DNA from: an uncultured Bacteroidales bacterium | GTDB taxonomy: Bacteria; Bacteroidota; Bacteroidia; Bacteroidales; UBA932 | DNA length: 64,000 nucleotides | NCBI GenBank assembly: GCA_945874155.1 | Contig: CAMCFO010000002.1 | Coordinates: forward strand, 1-64,000 | Direction of reading: 5' to 3' | In this document: positions 1-9,031 of the stretch, in pieces | Numbering within the stretch: the stretch's first letter is position 1 | Layout: each line of letters starts with the position of its first letter | Translations under genes and position numbers: made by a program | The notes under the pieces: model-generated | Database searches by the model: none | Told to the model about the DNA's origin: nothing | What the model saw: the letters and a program-made list of their open reading frames with translations, nothing else

Positions 1-2
1 GC

Positions 3-34
3 AAAAAAATTGGATGCCTTTCAGCATCCAATTT
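3..34 (-). terminator. Intrinsic terminator of tRNA-Gly
   Basis: A 10-bp perfect stem (8-17 with 24-33, six-base loop) is followed on the minus strand by a run of seven T. It lies 3 bases past the 3' end of the tRNA gene. Confidence 0.85.
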
Positions 35-36
35 CG

Positions 37-109
37 AGCGGAAAACGAGACTCGAACTCGCGACCCCAACCTTGGCAAGGTTGTGCTCTACCAACTGAGC
101 TATTTCCGC
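37..109 (-). tRNA. tRNA-Gly (GCC)
   Basis: The 73-nt minus-strand gene has an acceptor stem GCGGAAA pairing with TTTCCGC, a D-arm with GCTCAGTTGGTAGAGC, an anticodon loop CTTGCCA with anticodon GCC (glycine), and a T-arm with GTTCGAGTC. The 3' CCA is not encoded, as is common in Bacteroidetes. It is flanked by its own promoter and terminator and so forms a single-gene transcription unit. Confidence 0.95.
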
Positions 110-135
110 AGTATGTGTCCCTTGAAATGGGATTG

Positions 136-166
136 CAAAGGTAGGGATAATTTTCTTTTCTGCAAA
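136..166 (-). promoter_or_regulatory. Promoter of tRNA-Gly
   Basis: On the minus strand a TTTG (-33) is separated by exactly 19 bases from TACCTTTG (-7), matching the Bacteroidetes primary-sigma consensus TTTG-N19-TAnnTTTG. It sits about 27 bases upstream of the tRNA 5' end. Confidence 0.8.
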
Positions 167-170
167 CTTT

Positions 171-204
171 TTTGCATTTATTTTCAAAATCTTTTTTACT
201 TTTG
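171..204 (+). promoter_or_regulatory. Promoter of the FISUMP lipoprotein gene
   Basis: TACTTTTG (197-204) is a consensus -7 box, with TTTG 22 bases upstream (171-174). The ATG at 256 lies about 50 bases downstream, which argues against the longer reading frame opening at 172. Confidence 0.55.
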
Positions 205-255
205 CTGCATAGTGTATTATTAACCGCTGATTTGGTCAGCATAAAACCAATTATT

Positions 256-1050
256 ATGAAAAAGAATCTACTTGTTTTGGCAGCCTTTTCGGCACTTGCC
301 TTAGCTTCCTGCTCCAAGGAACAAGAAAACAACGAACCGGTACTTGAGTATGGCGGAGTCACCTACAAAATTGTGAAGCTCAAAGACGGCAAATGGTGGA
401 TGGCCGAAAACCTCAGGTATGTTCCGGAAGGGATAACAGTTTCGGATGACCCTACCAAGACTTCCCCTATTTGGTATCCTTACAGCAGCAACGGAAGCGA
501 AATTACCGTTTTGAAGGATGAAGAGTCAATCAGCAAACTCGGATATCTGTATAACCCGGCATTTGCTCTCGGAGTAGATGAAATCACAGCGGATAATTAC
601 AATACGCTTGAAGGCGTTCAAGGAATTTGCCCTGAGGGGTGGCATATTCCTACTTGGGAGGATTATTTTGGCCTTTGTGGCGTTTCAAACAAGAGAAATG
701 GAGATGAAACCGCTCCAACCAATACAGAAGCAATATTTTACGATACGGAAAAAAACAACGGTTCCATCGTGAAAGCTGATGCGGAAGGATTCAATTACAC
801 CTTCTGCGGCTGCATAAATGGCTCAAAATATCAGACTGTCATCACAAAAGAAGAAAATTGCAGTGTTGAATCCTATATTGGCAACAACGCCTTGAATTAT
901 TATTTGAGTTCGACCGGTTACCAATCCAAGTCTTCCTATCAAATGTTTGGACTGATGTCCACATTCTCCAAAACAATTACCTACGGAAAGTTGTCCCTCA
1001 GCTATTTCAATCTCGCCGGAGGAGCCGGTGTCCGTTGCGTAAAAGACTAG
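256..1050 (+). CDS. FISUMP-domain lipoprotein
   Basis: This is a 264-residue secreted lipoprotein. The N-terminus MKKNLLVLAAFSALALASC is a lipoprotein signal with Cys19 as the probable lipidation site, followed by a hydrophilic linker. The body resembles the Fibrobacter succinogenes major paralogous domain (TIGR02145): GKWWMAENLRY near the start, CPEGWHIPTWEDY in the middle and GAGVRCVKD at the end. The family is widespread on Bacteroidetes and Fibrobacteres surfaces; its biochemical role is unknown. The ATG at 256 was chosen because translation from it begins directly with the signal peptide and the promoter overlaps the longer frame. The gene stands alone between tRNA-Gly and the convergent manC. 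Confidence 0.8.
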   Translation: MKKNLLVLAAFSALALASCSKEQENNEPVLEYGGVTYKIVKLKDGKWWMAENLRYVPEGITVSDDPTKTSPIWYPYSSNGSEITVLKDEESISKLGYLYNPAFALGVDEITADNYNTLEGVQGICPEGWHIPTWEDYFGLCGVSNKRNGDETAPTNTEAIFYDTEKNNGSIVKADAEGFNYTFCGCINGSKYQTVITKEENCSVESYIGNNALNYYLSSTGYQSKSSYQMFGLMSTFSKTITYGKLSLSYFNLAGGAGVRCVKD

Positions 1051-1051
1051 C

Positions 1052-1076
1052 AAAAGATTCCCGGGAGAACCGGGAA
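1052..1076 (-). terminator. Possible terminator beyond manC
   Basis: A 7-bp stem TTCCCGG/CCGGGAA with a five-base loop is followed on the minus strand by TCTTTTG. The stem is short and the T-run broken, so it may only back up the hairpin that overlaps the manC stop. Confidence 0.35.
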
Positions 1077-1102
1077 CGAACATAGAATCGCAAGATCAGA
1101 TT

Positions 1103-1132
1103 AATGGAGGCAGAATTTCTACCTCCATTTTT
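1103..1132 (+). terminator. Terminator of the FISUMP gene, overlapping the manC stop
   Basis: The stem AATGGAGG (1103-1110) pairs with CCTCCATT (1122-1129) and runs into TTTTT on the plus strand. It separates two convergent genes and contains the manC stop codon (1119-1121). Confidence 0.65.
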
Positions 1133-2216
1133 CGTATTCAGGCATTGCCAGGGAAGACAGCAGTTCCTTTACGCTCCTGTCATCTTTCGGGCAAATCAGC
1201 AGGGCATCGTCGGTGTCCACCACTATAAAATTATCCAAACCTTTCACCGCCAGCAACTTGGATGGAGCCCCAACATAGAGGTTGCCAGAACAGTCCTTGG
1301 ACAAAACAGTGCTGCCTATATTGACATTGCCGTTCTCATCCTTTACACGAGCGTAGTCATAAACAGATGCCCAATTGCCTATGTCAATCCAATTGAAATC
1401 ACAAGGCATAATCCAGGCTATTTCGGTACGTTCCAACAGACTGTAGTCGAAAGAAGTGCTCGGACAGTCTGTATATGCCCTCTCCACAAAGGCTTTCTCC
1501 GCAGGAGTACCTATGGCCTTCTGCCAACCCTTGAACAACGCCGTCACCTCAGGATTATAAGTCTCCAATTCCGCCTTCAAAGCATTTGCATGGGCTGCAA
1601 ACATTCCGGAATTCCACAAAAACTCCCCGCTGTCCACGAAAATCTTCGCAAGCACACGGTCCGGCTTTTCCGTGAAAGTCTTCACCTTGACCGGAGTGCC
1701 GACGGAGTAGCTGTTCTGGCCTCCGACCACCTGAATATATCCGAAATTGGAATCCGGACGGTTAGGGACAACTCCCAGAGTCACAAGCACATCAGCCCCT
1801 TCCACAAAGTCCAGGGACCTGACTATCATATCCTTGAAAGCCTCCTGATCCTTGATGTAGTTATCAGAAGGGGAAAAAATTATATTCGCCTCAGGATTGC
1901 GGCTCAGAATGGTATAGGTCGCCCAGGTAATGCAGGGAGCCGTGTTCCTGGTGTAAGGTTCCAACAGCAAATTTTCTGGCAGCAGTTCCGGAATCTGCTT
2001 TCTCACCAGGTCGGCAAACCGGGAGGAAGTCACCACCACAATATTCTCGGGGGCGATAAATTCCGCAAATCTTTCATAACTGTGCCTGAGAAGTGTCTTG
2101 TGATCCAGACCGAAAATATCCAGAAACTGCTTCGGACAGGATGTTCTGCTGACCGGCCACAGTCTCAAGCCTGCACCGCCGGCCATTATCACACAATAAG
2201 CATTGGACTTATTCAT
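1119..2216 (-). CDS. manC: Mannose-1-phosphate guanylyltransferase
   Basis: This enzyme makes GDP-mannose from mannose-1-phosphate and GTP in the cytoplasm, feeding surface polysaccharide and glycoprotein synthesis. The 365-residue protein opens with the nucleotidyltransferase signature GGAGLRLWPVSR followed by CPKQFL. It also has FTEKPD (a sugar-phosphate-site-type motif), WNSGMFA, and FDYSLLERT followed by FNWIDIGNW. It is the shorter, nucleotidyltransferase-only form, without a fused phosphomannose isomerase domain. It is the last gene of a leftward run pheS-cdaA-mutS2-yraN-manC, 30 bases after yraN. Confidence 0.9.
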   Translation of the reverse strand: MNKSNAYCVIMAGGAGLRLWPVSRTSCPKQFLDIFGLDHKTLLRHSYERFAEFIAPENIVVVTSSRFADLVRKQIPELLPENLLLEPYTRNTAPCITWATYTILSRNPEANIIFSPSDNYIKDQEAFKDMIVRSLDFVEGADVLVTLGVVPNRPDSNFGYIQVVGGQNSYSVGTPVKVKTFTEKPDRVLAKIFVDSGEFLWNSGMFAAHANALKAELETYNPEVTALFKGWQKAIGTPAEKAFVERAYTDCPSTSFDYSLLERTEIAWIMPCDFNWIDIGNWASVYDYARVKDENGNVNIGSTVLSKDCSGNLYVGAPSKLLAVKGLDNFIVVDTDDALLICPKDDRSVKELLSSLAMPEYEKWR

Positions 2217-2246
2217 AGCGTCATTAATTTGTACATGTACCGTAAA

Positions 2247-2615
2247 CTATACATATAGAGGTATAAAGGCCTTTGGAATATATTCCAGAACCGTATCATC
2301 TCCTACAATAGTCACGCCGACAATATCGAAAAAGATTTCGTATGCTGCAAATTTTTCATTCTCCGACAAGAATCTTTTGGCTGCCGCAACGACCTTTGCC
2401 TGTTTCTGACGGTCCACTGTCGAAGACGGGGCTACCGTATTGTCCAGACGGGTCCTTACCTCAACGATATGCACCCCCTCCGTATCCAATGCGACTATAT
2501 CCAGTTCATAATGTCCACTGCGGTAGTTGCGGGCAATTATCATCATCCCCCTTTCCTCCAGCAGGCGACAGGCGGCATCTTCCCCAGCTTTTCCTGTAAT
2601 CTGCCTTGCGTTCAT
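2247..2615 (-). CDS. yraN: YraN/UPF0102 family nuclease-like protein
   Basis: The 122-residue protein matches the UPF0102 (YraN) family: GKAGEDAACRLLEERG at the N-terminus, RNYRSGHYELDIVALD, and VEVRTR. The E-x-D-IV plus VEVRxR pattern resembles the PD-(D/E)XK fold of Holliday-junction resolvase-like nucleases, but activity in this family is poorly established. Its ATG lies one base past the mutS2 stop, so the two are almost certainly co-translated. Confidence 0.85.
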   Translation of the reverse strand: MNARQITGKAGEDAACRLLEERGMMIIARNYRSGHYELDIVALDTEGVHIVEVRTRLDNTVAPSSTVDRQKQAKVVAAAKRFLSENEKFAAYEIFFDIVGVTIVGDDTVLEYIPKAFIPLYV

Positions 2616-2616
2616 A

Positions 2617-5145
2617 TCATTCGAATGTTACAACAGTCACCCCTGCTCCTCCAAACTGCACGTGTTCATCCTTCACAGAAGCCACTCCCGGAGTGGTACG
2701 CAGCAATTTCTGCACCTCCTCCCTCAATGCTCCCGTGCCTTTCCCAGTGATAATTCTCACCGATGGAACCGACAGCATAAGTGCATCGTCCACATATCTG
2801 ACCACCTTGTCCAGCGCATCGGAAACTCTCTCGCCCCTGATATCCAGTTCTGTGCTGAAATTCAACTTGCGTTCGGTCAGCGACGAATCTATCTTCACCT
2901 TGGACACGTTCCGGGAAAGGGCCTTGCTTGCTTCCTTGAACTCTCCGGAGGTAATCCTTTCCAACTTGTCCGGTGGCATTTTGGAAGAAATGTTACCTAT
3001 TGTTATATAGACAGCCTTTGCTGAAACCCGGACTACCTCCCCCACAAATCCGCCGTCTTTCACCCTCACCTTCTCTCCCGGCTGCAAAGGAGCATTGCGG
3101 AAAGCCTCCTCCCGTGCCTTTTCCTCAGCCTGAGCCATCAGTTCCTTGCGCCGGTTCTCATCCGCCCGTTGCAGACTTCTCGCTGCCCTGCGCTCCCGCC
3201 TTTGGTCCAACTGCTTGATTTTCCTCTCTATATAGTCATCCTTCTCCTTCTGCTCCTGTTCCTTGCGGGCAGCAAGCATCTCCACAAAGGACTGCAAACC
3301 CTGACGGGCCTGAGTGGTGGCCTGTTTCTCCGCCTGAGACTCCTTGATGGACCTGATGGTATTCTCCACCTGACGGTTCGCGTTGCGGACAATTTCTTCA
3401 GCCTCCTTATGGGCCTGGTCCAGAATTTCCTTCTTCAACTTGCGGATGCCTTCCAATTCCTTCTGATAGCGCTCGGTGATGCTCTCAAGAGTCTTGTCAG
3501 TGGACTTGATGCGTTCCAGCTTTTCATCCAGAGCCTTGCGGTTACGGGCAATCTTACGGAGATTGCGCTCAATGTCCACATACTCTTCCCCTGCCCTGGT
3601 TTCAGCATCCTTGACTATGGTCTCGGGCATACCCATCTTGCGGGCCAGTTCAAAGGCGAAAGAATTTCCCGGGAGCCCGGTCTCAAGTTTGAAGAGCGGG
3701 GTTATATTCTTGGCATCGAAGAGCATTGCTCCGTTGAACACCCCGTTGTTGCCGGAAGCATAGAATTTGAGATTGGTATAGTGGGTGGTAATCACGCCAT
3801 AGACTCCCCTCCTGTCGAATTCCGCAAGTATGGCTTCAGCAATAGCTCCTCCCGCCGCAGGTTCTGTCCCGCTTCCGAACTCGTCAATAAGCACAAGTGT
3901 CTTTGAATCAGCCTTTTCCAGCATTTCCTTCATATTGGAAAGGAAGGAACTGTAGGTACTGAGGTCATTCTCCAGCGATTGCCCGTCGCCTATGTCAGCC
4001 ATAATGCGGTCGAAAACCATCAGTTCCGAAGTCTCGGAAGTCGGGATGAGCATACCCCACTGAAACATATACTGCAACAGGCCAAAAGTTTTGAGACACA
4101 CCGACTTACCTCCTGCGTTAGGCCCCGAAACAAGCAGAATATGCTGCTGCGGAGTGAGAGTAGCCGTCATCGGAACTATGGCTCTGCCCTCTTTTTTCAG
4201 GCTCCTCTCCAGAAGAGGATGGCGGGCCTTGCGCAGACTCAGTTCCCCGTTGTTGGATATGATGGGCATTCCGCATACGAAATCCAGAGCCGTCTGAGCC
4301 TTTGCCATAAGAAAATCAAGTTCTCCAAGAAACACCGCAGCATCAAGCAAATCAGGCAGATAGGGACGCAGAAAATCGGAAAATTCAGCCAGAATACGCA
4401 CTATTTCCCTCTGTTCCGCAAATTTGAGTTCACGTATTTCATTGTCCAGTTCCACGACTTCGGCCGGTTCAATGAATGCAGTCTTGCCGGATGCGGATTC
4501 GTCATATATGAACCCGGGTATTTTCTTCTTATTGGCGGCACTCACCGGAATGAGCATCTTTCCGTCACGTACAGTCACAGAAGCCCCGTCTTCCGCTATT
4601 CCCTCTTCCTTTGCCCGGCGCAGGATGATGTTGATCCGCTTGGAAATGGTGCCCTCCTTATCCCTGAGGGATTTGCGTATGTTGTAGAGTTCATCCGAGG
4701 CGGTATCCTTGACTTCCGAATAGCGGTCCAGTATGCCATCAATCCTCCTGCTGATTTCCGCAAAGGAAACCACTCCGGAGGACATCTTCTTCAAGTTCGG
4801 ATAGACTCCGTCCTTTACGCTGTCGAAGAAATATATGACCTTGCGCAAAGTCTCAAGCACCGTCTTGAGTTTGCGGAGGGAGAGCAGGTCTATGGCGACG
4901 GAAGGTTTCTCCAATGGTTTAAGGAAATCCAGACAGTCTATATAGCCGTTGGTGGGAAAATTTTCCTCAAACATAAGGATGAGTCTCATCTCGTCAGTGA
5001 GTTCCAGACGTTTCCTCACCTGCGACTCTGATGACGAGAATTCTTCGCCACGCACTCGGTCAGCGGCGTATTCAGTCAAGCACCTTGCGGCAATAATATC
5101 CCTTATCTTGTCAAATCCCAGCTTATGTTCCAGAATTGCATCCAT
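2617..5145 (-). CDS. mutS2: MutS2-family endonuclease/ATPase
   Basis: MutS2 proteins act on branched DNA in recombination control, or on collided ribosomes, and not in classical mismatch repair. The 842-residue protein has the MutS core and clamp, the Walker A motif GPNAGGKS near residue 340, the Walker B motif LVLIDEFGSGTEP, a long charged coiled-coil (about 510-640), a KOW-like segment, and a C-terminal Smr domain (about 760-842) with LDIRGER and TGKGTGALR. The ATG at 5145 is preferred over an in-frame ATG 27 bases upstream because AAGGAGG sits five bases before it. Confidence 0.92.
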   Translation of the reverse strand: MDAILEHKLGFDKIRDIIAARCLTEYAADRVRGEEFSSSESQVRKRLELTDEMRLILMFEENFPTNGYIDCLDFLKPLEKPSVAIDLLSLRKLKTVLETLRKVIYFFDSVKDGVYPNLKKMSSGVVSFAEISRRIDGILDRYSEVKDTASDELYNIRKSLRDKEGTISKRINIILRRAKEEGIAEDGASVTVRDGKMLIPVSAANKKKIPGFIYDESASGKTAFIEPAEVVELDNEIRELKFAEQREIVRILAEFSDFLRPYLPDLLDAAVFLGELDFLMAKAQTALDFVCGMPIISNNGELSLRKARHPLLERSLKKEGRAIVPMTATLTPQQHILLVSGPNAGGKSVCLKTFGLLQYMFQWGMLIPTSETSELMVFDRIMADIGDGQSLENDLSTYSSFLSNMKEMLEKADSKTLVLIDEFGSGTEPAAGGAIAEAILAEFDRRGVYGVITTHYTNLKFYASGNNGVFNGAMLFDAKNITPLFKLETGLPGNSFAFELARKMGMPETIVKDAETRAGEEYVDIERNLRKIARNRKALDEKLERIKSTDKTLESITERYQKELEGIRKLKKEILDQAHKEAEEIVRNANRQVENTIRSIKESQAEKQATTQARQGLQSFVEMLAARKEQEQKEKDDYIERKIKQLDQRRERRAARSLQRADENRRKELMAQAEEKAREEAFRNAPLQPGEKVRVKDGGFVGEVVRVSAKAVYITIGNISSKMPPDKLERITSGEFKEASKALSRNVSKVKIDSSLTERKLNFSTELDIRGERVSDALDKVVRYVDDALMLSVPSVRIITGKGTGALREEVQKLLRTTPGVASVKDEHVQFGGAGVTVVTFE

Positions 5146-5193
5146 TCTATCCTCCTTGCCGGCACATTGCACCGGACTCTAACGCCGGACAAA

Positions 5194-6000
5194 CTAACCG
5201 AGAGCCTGACCGAGCAACAGTTTCAATTCATTCAGGTTGTTGATATGGGTCCAGGACCCGTCATTGAAGAAGGTGATACCACCCGTCTCTTCCGACACCA
5301 CAACGACTTTCGCATCCGTTTCTTCAGTAATCCCGGCAGCAGCCTTGTGCCTCATTCCGAACTGCGGGGGCAAAGCAGCCTCACTCACCGGAAGAGTACA
5401 TCTGGCCGCAACTATACGTTCCCTGTCAATGATTACTGCCCCGTCGTGCAAAGGAGAATTCTTGAAGAAGAGATTCATCAGCAGCCTGCGGTTCACCACA
5501 GCATCAATCCGGTCTCCTGTATCTATGACGCTTTCCAGAGACGAACGCCCGGCAAGCACTATCAGAGCACCTGTTTTGGTCGCGGACATAGAATTGCAGG
5601 CTTCGGCAATTTCCTTAACCACGGCTGATTGTTCGGGTGAGAGTGACGAAGGGTCGTGGCTCCTCTTTGCAAACCTTTCCCATATCCTCCGTCCCTGTTC
5701 GGCCTTCAGGTAGCGTTGCCCGAAATGAATGAGAAAACGCCGGATCTCAGGTTGGAAGATGACGATTATAGCCAACATTCCCACATCCAGAACGATGGAG
5801 AGCATTTCCGTCATCATTTTCATCCCCATAGCCGACACCAGAACCTTCAGCACGAAGAGGAAAATCAGGCCTATGAGTATGTTCATCGCCGAGGTGCCCC
5901 GGATGTATTTGAAAGCATAGTAAATCAGCAGGGCTGTCAGGAGTATGTCCAGAAAGTCCGCGAACGAAAAGTTCAAGAATTCAAATGCTCCGAGTATCAC
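5194..6000 (-). CDS. cdaA: Membrane diadenylate cyclase
   Basis: The product makes c-di-AMP from two ATP. The 268-residue protein has three predicted N-terminal membrane helices (about 15-85) and a DAC (DisA_N) domain with the catalytic motifs DGA (186-188) and RHKAA (217-221) and a downstream EETGGI. Length and layout match CdaA (TIGR00159). The start appears to be GTG at 6000. It lies between pheS (64 bases upstream) and mutS2 (48 bases downstream) on the same strand. Confidence 0.92.
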   Translation of the reverse strand: MILGAFEFLNFSFADFLDILLTALLIYYAFKYIRGTSAMNILIGLIFLFVLKVLVSAMGMKMMTEMLSIVLDVGMLAIIVIFQPEIRRFLIHFGQRYLKAEQGRRIWERFAKRSHDPSSLSPEQSAVVKEIAEACNSMSATKTGALIVLAGRSSLESVIDTGDRIDAVVNRRLLMNLFFKNSPLHDGAVIIDRERIVAARCTLPVSEAALPPQFGMRHKAAAGITEETDAKVVVVSEETGGITFFNDGSWTHINNLNELKLLLGQALG

Positions 6001-6064
6001 CGGTTGAACGATTTTGATGAGATGTTGTCAGTCGGCAGCAGCCTATATTTCAGCCGGCACAGGC

Positions 6065-7090
6065 CTATATCGATGTCTCGAATTCTTTCAGGAATCGGAG
6101 GTCGTTCTCGAAATAGTGCCTCAGGTCCTTCACCTGCCATTTGAGCATTGCTATGCGCTCCACACCCATTCCGAAAGCGAATCCGCTGTACTTCTTGCTG
6201 TCTATGCCGGATGCCTCAAGCACATTCGGGTCCACCATTCCGCAACCCAGAATTTCAAGCCAGCCTGTACCCTTGCACACATTGCAACCCTTTCCGTGGC
6301 AGATATTGCAGCTCACGTCCACCTCAGCAGAAGGCTCTGTGAACGGGAAATAGGACGGACGCATACGGATTTTTGTTTCCGGACCGAACATCTCCCTTGC
6401 GAACAGGAGAATGGCCTGCTTCATATCCGCGAAAGTCACCCCTTCGTCAATATAGAGACCTTCCACCTGATGGAAAATGCAGTGTGCGCGGGCAGAGATG
6501 GCTTCGTTTCTGAACACGCGGCCTGGGCAGACGATGCGAATCGGCAGAGGAAGTTTCTCCATTGCACGCACCTGAACTGAAGAGGTGTGGGTACGCAGAA
6601 GCACCGGATTCTTCCCCGAAGTCACGAAGAATGTGTCCTGCATATCCCGGGCAGGATGTTCAGGCGGGAAATTGAGGGCTTCGAAAACGTGATAATCGTC
6701 CTCGATTTCAGGACCTTCTGCGACATCGTAGCCGAATTTGCGGAAAATCTTGATGATTTCCTCCCTTACGATGGACACCGGGTGGCGTGAGCCCAAATCC
6801 ACTATATCCCCGGGGAGACTGCAATCCACGGCAGGCTTGTTCTGAGCGGCCTCGGATTCTGCGGATGACTTCAGTTCCTCGATTTTGGAAGTTGCGGCCT
6901 GTTTGAGCACATTGAGTTTCTGCCCGAATTCGCGTTTCATTTCAGGTGCTACCGTCCTGAACTCGTCAAACAAGGCGGTGATTTCACCCTTTTTGCCCAA
7001 AAGGCGCACTCTCAGAGCCTCAATTTCCTGTTCCTTCAAATTTTTCAGCCCGGCAATTTCTGCCATCAGGGCTTCTATTTTTTCTCTCAT
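6065..7090 (-). CDS. pheS: Phenylalanyl-tRNA synthetase alpha subunit
   Basis: This is the catalytic subunit of the alpha2-beta2 enzyme that charges tRNA-Phe. The 341-residue protein has an N-terminal coiled coil (MREKIEALMAEIAGLKN onward) and then the class II core, with HPVSIVREEI, RTHTSSVQVRAM, motif 2 around HCIFHQVEGLYID, and motif 3 FAFGMGVERIAML. A Cys-rich stretch, CNICHGKGCNVCKGTGW, is present in many bacterial PheS proteins. The ATG at 7090 fits the family N-terminus; the open frame extends 24 codons upstream across the promoter. pheT is not in the window. Confidence 0.95.
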   Translation of the reverse strand: MREKIEALMAEIAGLKNLKEQEIEALRVRLLGKKGEITALFDEFRTVAPEMKREFGQKLNVLKQAATSKIEELKSSAESEAAQNKPAVDCSLPGDIVDLGSRHPVSIVREEIIKIFRKFGYDVAEGPEIEDDYHVFEALNFPPEHPARDMQDTFFVTSGKNPVLLRTHTSSVQVRAMEKLPLPIRIVCPGRVFRNEAISARAHCIFHQVEGLYIDEGVTFADMKQAILLFAREMFGPETKIRMRPSYFPFTEPSAEVDVSCNICHGKGCNVCKGTGWLEILGCGMVDPNVLEASGIDSKKYSGFAFGMGVERIAMLKWQVKDLRHYFENDLRFLKEFETSI

Positions 7091-7132
7091 ATCTATTTTG
7101 TTCTTTTCAATCAAGCATTTTGTTTCAACCTG

Positions 7133-7140
7133 CAAATATA
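7133..7140 (-). promoter_or_regulatory. -7 box of the pheS transcription unit
   Basis: TATATTTG on the minus strand matches TAnnTTTG, 42 bases before the pheS ATG. The only nearby TTTG gives an unusually short spacer (14 bases), so the -33 element is uncertain. Confidence 0.5.
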
Positions 7141-7214
7141 AGGATTTTCGGCGGCAAACCATAGAATACCGGCTCTTTTCCGAATATCAACAAAGCGAAT
7201 TGGAAAAATTTGCA

Positions 7215-7222
7215 TATTTTTG
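7215..7222 (+). promoter_or_regulatory. -7 box of the C69 dipeptidase gene
   Basis: TATTTTTG matches TAnnTTTG, 24 bases before the ATG at 7247. No convincing -33 element is visible. Confidence 0.45.
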
Positions 7223-7246
7223 TGTTTCGACAAAAGTTATGGAATA

Positions 7247-9028
7247 ATGAATACCAGAAAATCTATCATCGCCGGAGCGGCCGCAGCCCTGATTGCGTCC
7301 TTTCCGCCTGCAGCAGATGCCTGCTCCAACATTCTCGTAACCAAGGGGGCCAGCAAAGACGGGTCCTGCCTCGTTTCCTACGCAGCCGACTCCCACCAGC
7401 TCTTCGGGGAACTTTACTTCCGAGCAGGGGGCTACCACGACAGAGGCACATTCAGAGATGTTGTAGAATGGGATACCGGAAAATTTCTCGGACGCATCCC
7501 GGAAGCTCCTTTCACCTACAAGAGAGTGGGCAATATGAATGAGAAGCAGCTGATTGTCACTGAGACCACCTATGGGGGCCGTCCCGAACTCTGGGATTCC
7601 ACAGGAGTAATGGACTATGGCTCCCTTATCTACATAGCCTTGGAAAGGGCAGCAAGCGCCCGTGAGGCAATCGAAGTAATTGTCTCTCTTGCAAATGAAT
7701 ACGGATACTATTCCGAAGGCGAGAGCTTTTCGATTGCCGACAGGGACGAGGTGTGGATTATGGAACTCATAGGAAAGGGGACCCGTATGGTGGATGGCCG
7801 GAACGCCGACAAAGGCATAGTCTGGGTGGCCCGCAGAGTGCCTGACGGATATATCTGCGCCCACGCCAACCAGGCCCGCATCAGCACTTTCCCTCTTGAC
7901 GACCCGGAAAACTGCCTCTACGCCCCTGACGTCATTTCATTTGCCCGCAGCAAGGGATGGTTTGAGGGCAAAGACAGCGAATTCAGTTTCTGTGACACCT
8001 ATGCTCCACTGGATTTCGGAGGGATGAGAGCCTGCGAGGCCCGCGCCTGGTCTGCATTCAACATACTCTGCAAGGGCAAGTTCACTTTCACGGATGAAAA
8101 TGGAAAGGAGGTGACAAGGGATGCCTACGACTACATTGACTATGCAATGGGCTATGACAAGAGCAAGAGATTCCCGCTTTTCGTAAAACCGGCCGAAAAG
8201 ATCGGAGTCAAGGATGTGGCCGATGCGATGAGGGACCATTTCGAGGGCACACCTATGGATATGACAGCCGACATTGGGGCCGGAGGAAACCGTCTTCCTT
8301 ACCGCTGGAGGCCTATGAGCTTTGAAGTGGACGGGAAGAGATATGTGAACGAAAGGGCTATGGCCACCCAGCAGACTGGATTCTGGCTTGTGGGACAGAG
8401 CCGGGGCTGGCTGCCTGACATTGTGGGAGGAGTAATATGGTTCGGCTGCGACGATGCCGCAACATCTTATCTTACACCTATTTATACAAATACTGAGGCA
8501 ATCCCGGAGTCGTTCCGCGAAGGTAATGGAAATATGCTCAAATACTCCCCTACCTCCGCCTTCTGGATGTGTAACCGTGTCGCCAACGCCTGCTACAAAG
8601 CTTATGACATAATGGCCCCGACAGTACGAGAGGCTATTGACACCTGGGAAAACAACTGTCTGGAGAGACTTGCTGCAAACGATGCGAAGGCTATGGAAAT
8701 ATATGAGGCTGATGCTGCAAAACCGAACAAATACCTCAAGAAAGGCCGCAAGCCTAAGGTTTACGACAAGTTCACCGAGACTAAAGCCTTCCTGACGGAT
8801 TTCTCTGTAAGAACAGCCGACGAAATTTTCGCAAAATGGACTGAACTTGAGGAATTGCTGCTCGTCAAATTCATAGACGGCAATGTGAAGGCTCAGAATC
8901 CGGACGGCAGTTGGGTGACAAACGGGCATTCCGATGTAATCCCGGGCCGCATAAGTCAGCCTGGATATTCAGAACTTTGGAAAAAGACTGTGGCAAGAGA
9001 CCACGGAGACATAATACAGGAGAAATAA
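7247..9028 (+). CDS. C69 family dipeptidase (PepD-like), exported
   Basis: This is a 593-residue Ntn-hydrolase of peptidase family C69. A signal peptide (about 1-24, AAALIASFPPAADA) precedes Cys26 in the context DACSNILVTKGAS. In this family the N-terminal Cys exposed by processing is the nucleophile. Other family features are DGSCLVSYAADSH, ETTYGGRPE, and EVWIMELIG. It probably cleaves dipeptides in the periplasm. The ATG at 7247 starts the signal peptide. It is three bases upstream of the polyferredoxin gene, so the C69, ferredoxin and S46 genes form one operon. Confidence 0.88.
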   Translation: MNTRKSIIAGAAAALIASFPPAADACSNILVTKGASKDGSCLVSYAADSHQLFGELYFRAGGYHDRGTFRDVVEWDTGKFLGRIPEAPFTYKRVGNMNEKQLIVTETTYGGRPELWDSTGVMDYGSLIYIALERAASAREAIEVIVSLANEYGYYSEGESFSIADRDEVWIMELIGKGTRMVDGRNADKGIVWVARRVPDGYICAHANQARISTFPLDDPENCLYAPDVISFARSKGWFEGKDSEFSFCDTYAPLDFGGMRACEARAWSAFNILCKGKFTFTDENGKEVTRDAYDYIDYAMGYDKSKRFPLFVKPAEKIGVKDVADAMRDHFEGTPMDMTADIGAGGNRLPYRWRPMSFEVDGKRYVNERAMATQQTGFWLVGQSRGWLPDIVGGVIWFGCDDAATSYLTPIYTNTEAIPESFREGNGNMLKYSPTSAFWMCNRVANACYKAYDIMAPTVREAIDTWENNCLERLAANDAKAMEIYEADAAKPNKYLKKGRKPKVYDKFTETKAFLTDFSVRTADEIFAKWTELEELLLVKFIDGNVKAQNPDGSWVTNGHSDVIPGRISQPGYSELWKKTVARDHGDIIQEK

Positions 9029-9031
9029 AAG

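Noticed and set aside
1104..2258. Long plus-strand frame of 384 codons
   Set aside because: It is antisense to manC, has no signature of any family, and the manC frame explains the region.
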